From: CAYNHQ01 sp964397255
Lineage (GTDB): Bacteria; Bdellovibrionota_G; JALEGL01; DATDPG01
Assembly: GCA_964397255.1 (NCBI GenBank)
Contig: CAYNHQ010000002.1
Coordinates: 124,001-188,000, forward strand
Length of the DNA: 64,000 nt
Reading direction: 5' to 3'
Position 1 is the stretch's first letter. Each line of letters opens with the position of its first letter. Of the stretch, positions 36,182-45,615 are shown piece after piece. A model generated the notes under the pieces. It did not search any database. It was given only the letters and a program-made list of their open reading frames with translations, and was not told the origin of the DNA. Made by a program: the position numbers and the translations under genes.

Positions 36182-36610
36182 ATGGAATCGCTGGAAGATA
36201 AATTTTCGAAGATTGCGGCGAAAGCCAGCGCTGTGGCTGGAAATTTTTGGGCTTTTGCCATTGCCTCAGGTGTGGTTCTGGTTTGGATCATCACTGGACC
36301 GTTGTTTCATTTCTCCGATACCTGGCAGCTTGTCATCAACACCGGCACGACCATCGTCACGTTCTTGGTCGTCTTCCTGATTCAGCACAGTCAGAACAAA
36401 GAAATGCGAGCGATTCAACTTAAACTTAACGAGATCATCGCCGCCGTGCAGGGGGCTTCGAATCGCCTCATTGATATCGAGGACCTTTCCGATCATGAAT
36501 TGGACAGCCTCTATGCCAAATACCAGGAACTCGCGAAGTCTGCCGAGCATCTCTCCCGCGGCGCAAAAACATCGGTCGAATCGGACGCCGGCGGGAAAAA
36601 GAAAAAGTAA
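36182..36610 (+). CDS. Small low-affinity iron permease family protein
   Basis: 142 residues with two hydrophobic helices (WAFAIASGVVLVWIITGPLF and TTIVTFLVVFLIQ) followed by HSQNKEMRAIQLKLNEII, the signature of the PF04120 family. Fungal namesakes are linked to iron uptake, but the small bacterial members are functionally uncharacterised. ATG 36182 is chosen; an in-frame TTG at 36155 would add nine residues. The C-terminus ends in a Lys run. It is convergent with radC. Confidence 0.85.
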   Translation: MESLEDKFSKIAAKASAVAGNFWAFAIASGVVLVWIITGPLFHFSDTWQLVINTGTTIVTFLVVFLIQHSQNKEMRAIQLKLNEIIAAVQGASNRLIDIEDLSDHELDSLYAKYQELAKSAEHLSRGAKTSVESDAGGKKKK

Positions 36611-36611
36611 C

Positions 36612-37292
36612 TTAATTTCCTTCGTCGGCGAAGCTGAAGTGACGGCTGGTGGTGACAATCACATGATCGAGAAAGCGTATGCCGAGAAGTTGGGAGCCTT
36701 CTTTCAAACGTTTGGTTAAGAATCGATCCTCTTGACTCGGTGTGGGATCGCCGCTCGGATGGTTATGAACACAGAGAAGGCCTGAAGCCCCCGATCGAAT
36801 GATTTCAGAGAATATTTCACGGGGATTCATGTTCACTCCCTCTACCCCGCCTCGAGCCACTTCCTGAATCGCCAATGGGCGATTTTTGACATCGACGGAA
36901 ATCGCAAAGAAGATCTCCCGTGTGACACCCGCGATACGAGGACGAATCAGTTCGGCTACAGCAGTGCTTCCCACCAGCCGAATCGAATCATTGCGATCTT
37001 CGCGTAACGCTCGGCGCCCCAATTCCAAAGCCGCCAATATTCTCGCCGCCTTTGCGGGCCCCAGCCCTCGAATCCGAATCAAACTGGCTGGGGTTAATTG
37101 AGTTAATTCCCCGGAGATTTGCCGGGCCAAATCGAGAGCCGTCACCCCTCTCTCCCCGTGACCGATCAGAATGGCTAGAAGTTCAGATGTAGATAGAGCC
37201 TCGGCACCCTTTTCTAATAGTCGCTCACGAGGCCGTTCGGATTTCGGCCAGTTTCGTACGGTTCCCGAATGGTTTTCTTCGAAATCTTGCAT
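36612..37292 (-). CDS. radC: RadC-family JAMM-domain protein
   Basis: A helix-hairpin-helix (IRIRGLGPAKAARILAALELG) is followed by a JAB/MPN domain with the zinc motif HNHPSGDPTPSQED. 226 residues is normal. The old link to DNA repair is not supported by later work, and the molecular function is unclear. It follows the 608-residue exported protein gene and may share its transcript. Confidence 0.93.
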   Translation of the reverse strand: MQDFEENHSGTVRNWPKSERPRERLLEKGAEALSTSELLAILIGHGERGVTALDLARQISGELTQLTPASLIRIRGLGPAKAARILAALELGRRALREDRNDSIRLVGSTAVAELIRPRIAGVTREIFFAISVDVKNRPLAIQEVARGGVEGVNMNPREIFSEIIRSGASGLLCVHNHPSGDPTPSQEDRFLTKRLKEGSQLLGIRFLDHVIVTTSRHFSFADEGN

Positions 37293-37321
37293 TCTCGAAC
37301 ATACAGCAAAGGAAATGCCAA

Positions 37322-39148
37322 CTATGGTCGTTCTTCGGGATCGGCCACGTCGCGCCAGCGATCAAAGAGAAAATCGGCCTCTCTGAGACAGGGTCCCAAT
37401 CGTCCCGAAAATGAGCGTTTCGGCGGGAAAGCATGCTCATCTTTTGGAGAAAGTTCGACATGGAACGATACTTCTGATTTCGGCAGCCCCTGCCATTCAA
37501 TTTCACTCCAGGGATCGGGGGCACGCGCGGCTTTTAGGAACTCTTTTTCGAAAAACTTCCACTCCCCGGGACTTCCCTCTTTCAAATCGGGATGTTGCGT
37601 CTTGCCGATGAACTCGTTAGGCAAAGTCACCTGAACATGAAAACTGGACTCCCACTTCCCCTCGTGAATTGCCGCGAGCCAATGATTGGCTTCAGGAACT
37701 TGCGCGTAGGAATCACATCGTCCCTCAGGAACTGATGGAACTTCTTCGGAAGGGCCATATTCATTCCACGTTTCCAGATGATTTCGCTCATTGGGTGGAA
37801 TCAATTCTAAAAGGCGCTTTAAGTATCGATAAACTTCTTCCGAATGGCTGTGAGCGTCGATCACATCCCATTCAACCCGATGGAGCATTCGCCGGTTGTC
37901 GACATTCCAAACCGATTGCACCTGGGTCGATTCACTCTCAAAAAACTTGAGACCGAGAAAGCTATACTTTCGTTCGTGGCTTGCTTCTGCGGAACCAAGC
38001 GACTTCTTTTCTTGCGAGAAACTTAAAACCCCCGCTCGCGATTCCGAAGTAGCTGTCTTTAGTGTTCCGACGAGTGGAATGGTCGGAAGAGTTCGTCGGG
38101 ATCGATCGACCGTCACCAATCCACGGTGCCATCGAACCACTTCGGGCAATGCCTTCACGCGTTCTGCGATATCCATGAGGCGAGTCACATTTTCCAAAGA
38201 CTGAAGTGAATCTTCCGGAATCGAGCGAGCAAAAACAAGATCGGCCAGAACCCCTTTTCGCGACAGAGTTTCAATGAGCAGGTGCGCGTCCGGGAGACGA
38301 AATTGCCCCAGGATTAGATCGTGGTAAATCAAGGCCGCCTCCGAAGAATTCAAAGAAACGGGACCCGAACTGTAAACCACTCTTTTTTCGCGATCGCGCT
38401 CGCGTTCGTAATCGATCAAATTGATGGAAGGAAGAACCGGAAGATCCACCGCAACCTTCGCGTTCACACCCCCCGAACCTTCCACCCCGCCGAGAATCTG
38501 AATGACGAATTCCCGATCTCCTTCTTCCGGTTTGAGAAGTCGCTCAATGATGACATTGAATTTTCCAAGTACGCGCCAACCAAAACTCACAGATTCCTTC
38601 AACGGCCCCTGCGAAAGCCCAACACCCGTATTAACAGCCAACGCGGAGCCAACAGGAAGGGAGACCTGGCTCCCGGGAAGCATTTTCATCGCTTCTTCCG
38701 CCGTAGTAGGAAATTGCCGCAGATGATAGGGAATGGCTCGCAGAGCTTCATGGAGATCGTGAAATCCACCGCGGGTCACGACCAGTTCATGAGAACGATT
38801 CACACTCAATTCGAAACCAATCGGCAAACCCAGCGCCGCCAATACCTTTCCGAATGAAACACCCGGAGCGGTTCCAAAGGTTTCCGTTAATTCATAGGTC
38901 CCCAGCGAAGAGTTATATCGAACGCTAACTCCGTATGAAAAACCAACCTGAATTTGCACTCCTGAAACTGCGATCCGAGACCGAAATGTATGATTCAATG
39001 TCTTCCCAAGACCCGAGGGCTCATTGAGTTTCTTATTCACCCACTCCTTCACCTTCGCTTCGAGATCAATTTTGGCGAAACTCGATTCTGGGAATGATAC
39101 CGTAAGTATTGATAATAATATGACTATATATAGATGCGCACGGCGCAT
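37322..39148 (-). CDS. Large exported protein of unknown function
   Basis: I do not recognise this 608-residue protein. It has a clear signal peptide (cleavage near SSFAK) and no membrane anchor afterwards. The N-terminal third contains beta-strand-like stretches (SGVQIQVGFSYGVSVRYNSS) that could form a barrel or lipid-binding sheet, and the C-terminal third is rich in Trp, Glu and Lys. Two cysteines are present in the last 150 residues. It lies 23 bases downstream of an ATP-grasp ligase and upstream of radC on the same strand, probably co-transcribed with both. Confidence 0.7.
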   Translation of the reverse strand: MRRAHLYIVILLSILTVSFPESSFAKIDLEAKVKEWVNKKLNEPSGLGKTLNHTFRSRIAVSGVQIQVGFSYGVSVRYNSSLGTYELTETFGTAPGVSFGKVLAALGLPIGFELSVNRSHELVVTRGGFHDLHEALRAIPYHLRQFPTTAEEAMKMLPGSQVSLPVGSALAVNTGVGLSQGPLKESVSFGWRVLGKFNVIIERLLKPEEGDREFVIQILGGVEGSGGVNAKVAVDLPVLPSINLIDYERERDREKRVVYSSGPVSLNSSEAALIYHDLILGQFRLPDAHLLIETLSRKGVLADLVFARSIPEDSLQSLENVTRLMDIAERVKALPEVVRWHRGLVTVDRSRRTLPTIPLVGTLKTATSESRAGVLSFSQEKKSLGSAEASHERKYSFLGLKFFESESTQVQSVWNVDNRRMLHRVEWDVIDAHSHSEEVYRYLKRLLELIPPNERNHLETWNEYGPSEEVPSVPEGRCDSYAQVPEANHWLAAIHEGKWESSFHVQVTLPNEFIGKTQHPDLKEGSPGEWKFFEKEFLKAARAPDPWSEIEWQGLPKSEVSFHVELSPKDEHAFPPKRSFSGRLGPCLREADFLFDRWRDVADPEERP

Positions 39149-39171
39149 GACTCATTCTATAGCGCATTGCA

Positions 39172-40188
39172 CTAATCTGAGTCAATACGGCGTAGGCCGG
39201 AACGAAGAATCCCTTCCAGCAACTCCGAATAAGCAATGCCGTCATAACGGGCGGCGGAAGCTAGCGCTTCATCGGCCGAAATATCGGGATTGGGATTTGC
39301 TTCGAGGACATAGGGTGTTCCATCTCGAGCCAGGCGAATATCAATGCGAGCGTAGCCGGAAAGGTGGAGGGCTTGGTAAGTGTCTTTAGAAATCTTTTCG
39401 ATTCGCCTGCACATCTCGAACGAGAGTTTGCTCGCCCTTCGGATATCCGCGTGGACTCGTTTCTGAAAAGCGGGGCTGTGCTTTACATGGCTTGTGGCAA
39501 TGAAATGCGAGTTCTTTTTTGGGCTGCGGATAATCAATTCCCAGGGGCTTAGAGTCCGAAGCTTGTGATTCCCCAGAACTCCCACATAAAGTTCGCGTCC
39601 TTCAACATATTTTTCCGCGATCGCGGCCGTTTCTACCGAGGCATGAACAAATCTCACCCTTCTTACCAACTGTTTTTCATTGTGAACCACAGAAGACTGC
39701 GAAATTCCGAGCGAAGCCTCTTCCATCTGAGATTTCACGATCATGGGATAGGGAAGATCCGACCGCGGGCGAATCTTTCGGCCCCTGGGAAAGGTTTGAA
39801 ACTCGGGCACCGGAATGCCATGAAACGCGAGAATTTTTTTGCTCAGCGCCTTATCCCGCGCCAACATGAGACCCCTAGGGCAATTCCCCGTGAAAGGTAT
39901 TCCCGCCAACTGGAGGAAGCTGACGACATTTTGATCATAGGTTGACCTTTCATCGAACTCCTCCAGAAGATTAAAAACAATATCGGGTTTAAACGTCTGG
40001 AGTTTTCGGCTGATGGCATTGAGATTAGCCGGCGCCCCATACGCTTCCGCAATGTGCTTTCGCTTTCGAAGCGTGGAAACGACATCGTATTCCCCCTTCC
40101 ACTCCGCATTCTCTTTCTTCTTTAGAGAAGTGTGATGTGGGGGAACGAGTTCCGGATGAACAAATGCGAGAATACGAAGGGACTTCAT
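39172..40188 (-). CDS. ATP-grasp ligase, D-Ala-D-Ala ligase-like
   Basis: The 338-residue protein has an ATP-grasp layout: NLLEEFDERSTYDQNVVSFL, PFTGNCPRGLMLARDKALSK, a PYPMIVKSQMEEASLGIS lysine segment, AEKYVEGRELYVGVLGN and a terminal VLEANPNPDIS metal-binding motif. Relatives join amino acids or peptides using ATP. It diverges from canonical Ddl in length and surroundings, so peptide or amino-acid ligation outside the standard cell-wall pathway is plausible. It starts six bases after a zinc metallopeptidase gene, forming a tight pair. Confidence 0.82.
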   Translation of the reverse strand: MKSLRILAFVHPELVPPHHTSLKKKENAEWKGEYDVVSTLRKRKHIAEAYGAPANLNAISRKLQTFKPDIVFNLLEEFDERSTYDQNVVSFLQLAGIPFTGNCPRGLMLARDKALSKKILAFHGIPVPEFQTFPRGRKIRPRSDLPYPMIVKSQMEEASLGISQSSVVHNEKQLVRRVRFVHASVETAAIAEKYVEGRELYVGVLGNHKLRTLSPWELIIRSPKKNSHFIATSHVKHSPAFQKRVHADIRRASKLSFEMCRRIEKISKDTYQALHLSGYARIDIRLARDGTPYVLEANPNPDISADEALASAARYDGIAYSELLEGILRSGLRRIDSD

Positions 40189-40194
40189 CTTGGT

Positions 40195-41286
40195 TTAAAG
40201 CGCATAACGATATCTTCCCTGATGAAGATAATTCATCGTTTGGACCGTCATGAAAATCAAAAAATCCCTCTCGGTTTCGGCATCGCTCCGAATCAAACGA
40301 AGCTTGAGAATTCGGCATCGATCGATGATTTTCTCGAGAACCTCGTCAATCGTATAATGATATTGCCCGCTCCACTCGGAGACTTTGTCACGGATGCCCT
40401 TTCGATGATTTTGAATAAATCGGGCAGCCGACATGTTTTTCCGAAATTCTCGCAGGTCTGAAAACAGGCGATGTAGATCCCGATCGTAGACCGTGGGCGA
40501 AATATTGAGTCCGAAGCGTTCTCTCTTCTCCTCATAATGTTCCCGTAATGTTTTCGTGAGTGAGGGCAGATTTTCATATTTTGTCCTGACTCGGACGGGG
40601 GGGCGCTTGCCTCGCAACTCTCTCATGAGCCGATCGATGTATTCCAACTTCTTGATCGCCGGCCAGTCGGCATATTCTTCGTGCCAGTTGGAATTTGGAT
40701 TGAGCCACACCGCGAAGGTCTCGGCGAAATCTTCATCGGGGTGGCTTTGGCCGTATCCATTTTCAAGATTTGTGACGAAGGATCGACTAAAGGGCCGCGG
40801 TGCATACGATTTGGGATAATCTTCGGTAGAAGATCCAAATACATCCCGTCGATCCTTTCGCCGAGCAATGCGGAACGCATGTTCGATGGCATGACCCGCT
40901 TCATGCCGGAGAATCCGCATCGCCTCGTGAAAGTTTCCGCCTTCCACGTTCGACATCATTTTTTTCTCGAGCTTTTCCAATCGCGGATGGGCCAAATAAA
41001 AGGGAAGAGCCGTACCCGGAACACCGGAAGGCGTGAAATACTCATTCGAAAGCCAAAAATGGGGACGAAAGCGGAGCCCGCGTGATTCTAATTCGTCATA
41101 CAGTTTTCGTATTTGGCGCGAAAGCTTGGTCCGCTCGATCCGAACATGGAGATCCCGAAGGCGAAGGTCGAGAAGTTTGTCATCCGGCCATGAGCGCCAG
41201 GCAAAACCCGGAGTCGACTTCGACTTTCGCCTGCGTCGAATCCTTCGCCGTCGATGGCGACGTTTCGGTCGTTTTCGCTTAGGCAC
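40195..41286 (-). CDS. Zinc metallopeptidase with Arg-rich N-terminus
   Basis: The first ~24 residues are almost entirely Arg, Lys and His. From residue 25 the chain shows LRDLHVRIERTKL, HFWLSNEYFTPSGVPG, the zinc motif RHEAGHAIEHAF (H128, E129, H132) and HPDEDFAETFAVW with E189 as the probable third ligand, matching the putative zinc-binding peptidase family PF15887. It starts at GTG 41286, the only start in frame after a stop. The basic N-terminus could bind nucleic acid or the ribosome (inference). It is paired with the ATP-grasp gene. Confidence 0.8.
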   Translation of the reverse strand: MPKRKRPKRRHRRRRIRRRRKSKSTPGFAWRSWPDDKLLDLRLRDLHVRIERTKLSRQIRKLYDELESRGLRFRPHFWLSNEYFTPSGVPGTALPFYLAHPRLEKLEKKMMSNVEGGNFHEAMRILRHEAGHAIEHAFRIARRKDRRDVFGSSTEDYPKSYAPRPFSRSFVTNLENGYGQSHPDEDFAETFAVWLNPNSNWHEEYADWPAIKKLEYIDRLMRELRGKRPPVRVRTKYENLPSLTKTLREHYEEKRERFGLNISPTVYDRDLHRLFSDLREFRKNMSAARFIQNHRKGIRDKVSEWSGQYHYTIDEVLEKIIDRCRILKLRLIRSDAETERDFLIFMTVQTMNYLHQGRYRYAL

Positions 41287-41340
41287 TAGGTTTCATTTTC
41301 CGCATTTGGAAGTGGAAGTCCACTGCCAGCGAATTCGAAA

Positions 41341-41532
41341 TTACGCTGCTTTTTGGTATTTGCCCGTGCGAATGCAGCGGGTGCAGAGCCGAACTGTGCG
41401 AACAGCTCCTTTGACCGAGATTCGAAGCCGCTGAAGATTCGGAAGCCAACGCCGACGGGTCTTGTTATTTGCGTGCGAGACTTTGTTTCCGGTCACAGGC
41501 GTCTTGCCGCAGAAATCACATATATACGCCAT
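41341..41532 (-). CDS. rpmB: 50S ribosomal protein L28
   Basis: 63 residues starting MAYICDFCGKTPVTGNKVSHANNKTRRRW, typical of L28. Both zinc-type pairs, CDFC near the N-terminus and CTRC near the C-terminus, are present, so this is the zinc-binding (C+) form. An in-frame start four residues further upstream is less likely. rpmG, often next to rpmB, is absent. Confidence 0.93.
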   Translation of the reverse strand: MAYICDFCGKTPVTGNKVSHANNKTRRRWLPNLQRLRISVKGAVRTVRLCTRCIRTGKYQKAA

Positions 41533-41589
41533 AAGGGGGCGCAATTAACCCGATTATCCGCCAAAAATCAAGACTCTTAGGCAATACCT

Positions 41590-42057
41590 TTAGAACCGGC
41601 AGGACATTTGTGCAAGAGGGCTAGAGGAGAAAACTCCCTCCCGCTTCTCGACGTTTCCCTCATAGATGGTTCCCAGTTCGGCAGAAATTCGCAAGGTCAT
41701 GGTGATAACTTCGTTCGCACTCCCCTCTCCCGATTTTGATCTTCGAGCCTGCAACACTCCCTGATTATAGGTGACTCGGTAGCCTCGAGCGTCTTCAAAT
41801 GATGTCCCTGGCTGCAGTGGAATAATCGATCTGGGAATTCGAACAAGAGTATTATTATAGGGCGCCGACACCGATTGAAGCCCCATAACTATCAAGTACG
41901 GATTCATCGCATCCGGATAAAGCACATACTTGCAATCTTTCGCCTCTGTCCCGGAAACCCGATCAAATCCGGACACTGTGGTGGCATTGATTTCGATGGA
42001 TGATGCAAAAACAGCTTGACTCACAAACAACGCTAGAAAAATTGAAAATAATTTCAT
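41590..42057 (-). CDS. Exported hypothetical protein
   Basis: Not recognised. ATG 42057 follows a strong GGAGGGGG ribosome site and starts a signal peptide (MKLFSIFLALFVSQAVFA). The mature part of about 135 residues contains two cysteines (KDCKYV and QMSCRF at the end) that could form a disulfide, and beta-strand-like segments. It lies between the FAD oxidoreductase gene and rpmB on the same strand. Confidence 0.65.
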   Translation of the reverse strand: MKLFSIFLALFVSQAVFASSIEINATTVSGFDRVSGTEAKDCKYVLYPDAMNPYLIVMGLQSVSAPYNNTLVRIPRSIIPLQPGTSFEDARGYRVTYNQGVLQARRSKSGEGSANEVITMTLRISAELGTIYEGNVEKREGVFSSSPLAQMSCRF

Positions 42058-42134
42058 ACGACCCCCCTCCGGACGGGACACTACCAACCGAGTCGAGTCA
42101 TTTCAACCAATATTCATCATTTGACGATCGAACC

Positions 42135-43583
42135 TTAGGCCGTACCGGATTTTTCAGTCCAATGGGCCACTTGGAGGCCGGCGAGGATTTCCCCATCCAA
42201 ACCAAGGCCGGGGAAAATCATGTCTCCCGCATGAAATACATTTTTAAATGGAGTCTCGGGACTAATTCCACAGATTCCCAAAAGCGAGGGTTTATCTGCG
42301 GAATAAACATACCGATGATAAAAGTCTCCCGGAGAGCCTTCCAAAGAGGGCATGAAAGGAGAAGCCGGCTCACCAATGAGATACTGATCGAGAAATGGAA
42401 TGATGGTTTTAAGATAATGGCGAATTTCCGCGCCCAGGGGTTCGGCGGCCGGCTGATTTCGATCGGGAGGAAGAAAGGCCGTTACACCGATTCGAGCGAT
42501 CGCCTTTCCTTCTGCTCCCTCTTCCCAACGAACGGCATATCGAAGAGCCCGGACCCTTTCGCGCCGCTCGGCTCCCTCTCCCCTCGTGTTTCCCATGATC
42601 AACCCCTGCGGTTTCATTCCAACCGGCAGACCCTCGGGTTTCACTCGAAAGATTTGAAAAGCTTTTCGGGCATAGACGGGAAGTTCTTCCAATTGCTTTG
42701 TCCACTTTTTAAAGGGAGGTGCATCTTTTGCCATGGAGATCAGCCCCCTTGGATCACCACCGATGACTGCCGTTTCCCAACGAATCTCGTCCCATTCGCC
42801 GCCTTTCATGCGAACACCCGTAATTTTGGACCGGTCATACTCAATTTCCGAGAATGAATCACATTCGGCAACCACCCCGCCTCGTTCCTGGATTTTCCGA
42901 AGAAGCATGCGTGAAAGGTCGATGGGTCCCTCCGGCGTCTGAAAACCCTCCCATCTCGAGAGTGTTAAAAGATGCGCCAAGTGCGCCCCGCTCGTCCAGG
43001 GTGTGATCAGTGATGTGAGAGCAAGTTCCATGGCTCGGACGGCATTGGCGAAATCTTCGCCGACATCGAAGCTCTTGAGCTCATCCACCAGGAGTCGGTC
43101 TTTGAGAAGTTGAACATCGCAAACCTGCTCGATCATCTTCGTGAATTCTCTACGCGCAAAAAAGCCCTGCGGTGGAAATGGACTCCGGCTGTTGAACAAA
43201 TGTTGGTAGACTTCCAAGTGACCGTAACTCTCTTTGAAAAGCTGCAATATTTTGTCACTCCGCTCAGAAAATTCCCTCGCCACCTCCCGACCGAAGCGAT
43301 CTTCATCGCCATGACAGTCGAGCCGACCCGACGGGAATACCACTTGCAGCGGCGAATCCAGGAGGGGTATCGCATTGACTTCCGTCGGATGAAATCCAAC
43401 CCGCTTGAGAATCGATTTGAGTGTGAAGCCGCAAAGAAACTCACACGCGGTGGGGTTGATCTCATTTAGATTTCGACGCGAAAGAACGACCAGCTTGGTT
43501 CCCCTTCGCTGAAGCATAAGAGCTGCAACGAGGCCACCGATACTCTGGCCGAGAACACAGACATCAAAGAGACGAACTTTCAC
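42135..43583 (-). CDS. FAD-dependent oxidoreductase (phytoene-desaturase-like)
   Basis: The dinucleotide-binding N-terminus reads VCVLGQSIGGLVAALMLQRRG, close to GxGxxG. The middle has WTSGAHLAHLLTLSRWEGF and GPIDLSRMLLRKIQERGGVV, and the end has NVFHAGDMIFPGLGLDGEILAG, the FAD motif of the phytoene desaturase/carotenoid isomerase and related amine oxidase superfamily. The substrate is unknown, and no carotenoid genes are nearby. GTG 43583 is chosen because it overlaps the purN stop (GTGA); the open frame continues upstream through purN but as an antisense-like artefact. Confidence 0.82.
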   Translation of the reverse strand: MKVRLFDVCVLGQSIGGLVAALMLQRRGTKLVVLSRRNLNEINPTACEFLCGFTLKSILKRVGFHPTEVNAIPLLDSPLQVVFPSGRLDCHGDEDRFGREVAREFSERSDKILQLFKESYGHLEVYQHLFNSRSPFPPQGFFARREFTKMIEQVCDVQLLKDRLLVDELKSFDVGEDFANAVRAMELALTSLITPWTSGAHLAHLLTLSRWEGFQTPEGPIDLSRMLLRKIQERGGVVAECDSFSEIEYDRSKITGVRMKGGEWDEIRWETAVIGGDPRGLISMAKDAPPFKKWTKQLEELPVYARKAFQIFRVKPEGLPVGMKPQGLIMGNTRGEGAERRERVRALRYAVRWEEGAEGKAIARIGVTAFLPPDRNQPAAEPLGAEIRHYLKTIIPFLDQYLIGEPASPFMPSLEGSPGDFYHRYVYSADKPSLLGICGISPETPFKNVFHAGDMIFPGLGLDGEILAGLQVAHWTEKSGTA

Positions 43584-44155
43584 CTGGCGATCACCTTTCG
43601 TATGGCTTCTGGAAAGAGCTGATGTTCTAGTCGGTGTATTCGTTCTGTCAATGCCTCGAGGGTTTCCCCCTTTTCGACCGGAATGGACTCTTGAAGAACG
43701 ATGGAGCCCGTATCCACCCCTTCGTCGACAAAGTGAACGGTCACGCCCACTTGTTTCTCTCCTGCTTCGAAGGCGCGTTGGATCGAATGTGTACCGGGAT
43801 ACGCGGGCAAAAGAGCCGGGTGAATATTGAGAATTCGATTGGGAAAGGCGGAGACAAACGCCTTGGATAGGATCCGCATGTACCCGGCGAGTATGACCCA
43901 CTCGACATCTCTTTCCCGCAGTAAACGAACGACTTCGGAATCGAATTCATCGCGTGAAGGGAATGATTTTGGTGAGAGTGAAATTGTTTCTATATCGGCA
44001 TTTCGGGCTCGCGTGAGCGCATAGGCCTCTTTTTTGTCCGAAAAAACGATTCGAATATCGACGGGCAGTTGGCCTTGTGCCACTTCATCCAGGATCGCCT
44101 GGAGATTCGTACCCGATCCCGACGCAAGTACCGCGAGTTTGGGAAGTCGGCTCAC
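43580..44155 (-). CDS. purN: Phosphoribosylglycinamide formyltransferase
   Basis: Third step of purine synthesis: transfers formyl from 10-formyl-tetrahydrofolate to GAR. 191 residues with LASGSGTNLQAILD, the catalytic Asn-His in ILNIHPALLPAYPG, and the Asp in GVTVHFVDEGVDTGSI. It overlaps nuoN by four bases and the FAD oxidoreductase by four, placing a purine gene at the end of a respiratory operon. Confidence 0.95.
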   Translation of the reverse strand: MSRLPKLAVLASGSGTNLQAILDEVAQGQLPVDIRIVFSDKKEAYALTRARNADIETISLSPKSFPSRDEFDSEVVRLLRERDVEWVILAGYMRILSKAFVSAFPNRILNIHPALLPAYPGTHSIQRAFEAGEKQVGVTVHFVDEGVDTGSIVLQESIPVEKGETLEALTERIHRLEHQLFPEAIRKVIAR

Positions 44156-45615
44156 GGGAGGAAAAGCTGATTGCCCAAGAAAAACTCGAGAACCGTGCCG
44201 GGTAAAATTCCCAGGATCAGTGCCACAACAATGCTTCCGCTCAAAGCCGCGAGTTCGAGCGAACGGGGACGAAGAGGCCGGACATCGCCCGGTTCGCGCA
44301 TGTAAACCGCAACAATCACTTTCAAATAATACGCCAGAGAAACTAGGCTGGTGAAGATGCCGACCAACACGGGTCCATAATGCTCGCCATGTACGGCCAG
44401 CATGAAAACGTTAAACTTCGCCACAAATCCGGCCAAGGGAGGAATTCCGGCGAGTGAGAGCAATGCCGCGGAAAAAACAAACGCCACCGACGGTTTTCGT
44501 TTTGCCAAACCTGAAAAATCAACGACCGAGACTTTTCCCTCCCGCTCTTCCAATGAAATGACTAAGAATGTCGCCAGACTCGCAATTCCGTAGGAGAGAA
44601 CATAATAAATGAGCGCCGCGCCGGCTTCTCTGAGTTGTCCCTCTGAAGCGGAGACGAGCGCGAGCGTGGCATAACCCGCATGGGCGATACCAGAGTATGC
44701 GAGCATTCTCTTAATATTCTCCTGGTGAAGAGCGGCGAAACTTCCCCAAACCATCGAAGCAATGGCCAGCATGGTCAGGAGAGACGACCAGGGAAGATAT
44801 GATTCGGGTATCGCCTGCGATACGAATCGTAAGGCGAATGCAAATACTCCCGCTTTCACCGAGCCGGACATCCAGGCGACCACCCACGACGGGGCTCCCT
44901 GGTAGACATCCGGTACCCACATATGAAAAGGAACGAGCCCCACCTTAAATGCAACACCCACAAACATGAATGCAGCTCCCAAAGCCACGAGTGATTTTGA
45001 CTCCACATGTCCGGACGAAATAACATGATAAATCTCAGGAATTCGCGAAGCACCTACCGCTCCCCACAGCAGCGCCAGACCATAAACAAAAATCGCTGAG
45101 GATACAGCGCCCAGCAGAAAATATTTGTAGGCTGCTTCGGTTCCCTCGTTCGACCGATCCCCGAGACTTGTCAGAACATATAAGGGAAGCGAGAGAAGCT
45201 CCAAGCCCACGAAAAAGACAAGAAGATCGTTTGCGTAGGCCATAAACAATCCGCCCGTCGCGCTCATAAAGAGCAGGCTTAACAGTCCATACGTTCCTGA
45301 GGCCGAGACACCGCTTCGGGCGGCAAGCGCGGGAATCGCGAATAGGAGAAGAACCACTGTTGCCTGTGCGAATCCCAATCCCAATCGGTCATGAACGAGC
45401 AATCCCTGAAATGGATAAATTTCTTCGCCTCCCAAAGAAAGGGAGACCAGCGTGGCTAAAGCGATGGCTGCCGCAAAAAAGAAGATCACCCCGCCCGCGC
45501 GTTCTACAAATGAATGAAAAAGGGTGAGTAAAAGAAGTGTGACGGCACCCAGGGTCAAAAAAGCGTAGGGGAAAAGCTCACAGAATTCATTTTTGCTAAT
45601 GGGACCCCAGTTCAT
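44152..45615 (-). CDS. nuoN: NADH-quinone oxidoreductase subunit N
   Basis: Antiporter-like proton-pumping subunit of complex I, 487 residues with about 14 membrane helices. Conserved segments include ELLSLPLYVLTSLG, FLLGAVSSAIFVYGLALL, KVGLVPFHMWVPDVYQGAP with the key lysine, and NIKRMLAYSGIAHAGY. It is the last nuo gene here and overlaps nuoM by four bases. Confidence 0.96.
   Translation of the reverse strand: MNWGPISKNEFCELFPYAFLTLGAVTLLLLTLFHSFVERAGGVIFFFAAAIALATLVSLSLGGEEIYPFQGLLVHDRLGLGFAQATVVLLLFAIPALAARSGVSASGTYGLLSLLFMSATGGLFMAYANDLLVFFVGLELLSLPLYVLTSLGDRSNEGTEAAYKYFLLGAVSSAIFVYGLALLWGAVGASRIPEIYHVISSGHVESKSLVALGAAFMFVGVAFKVGLVPFHMWVPDVYQGAPSWVVAWMSGSVKAGVFAFALRFVSQAIPESYLPWSSLLTMLAIASMVWGSFAALHQENIKRMLAYSGIAHAGYATLALVSASEGQLREAGAALIYYVLSYGIASLATFLVISLEEREGKVSVVDFSGLAKRKPSVAFVFSAALLSLAGIPPLAGFVAKFNVFMLAVHGEHYGPVLVGIFTSLVSLAYYLKVIVAVYMREPGDVRPLRPRSLELAALSGSIVVALILGILPGTVLEFFLGNQLFLP

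Noticed and set aside
42135..43901. 588-residue version of the FAD oxidoreductase frame
   Set aside because: The first 106 residues are an out-of-frame reading of purN, which is intact. The GTGA overlap at 43580-43583 gives a better start.
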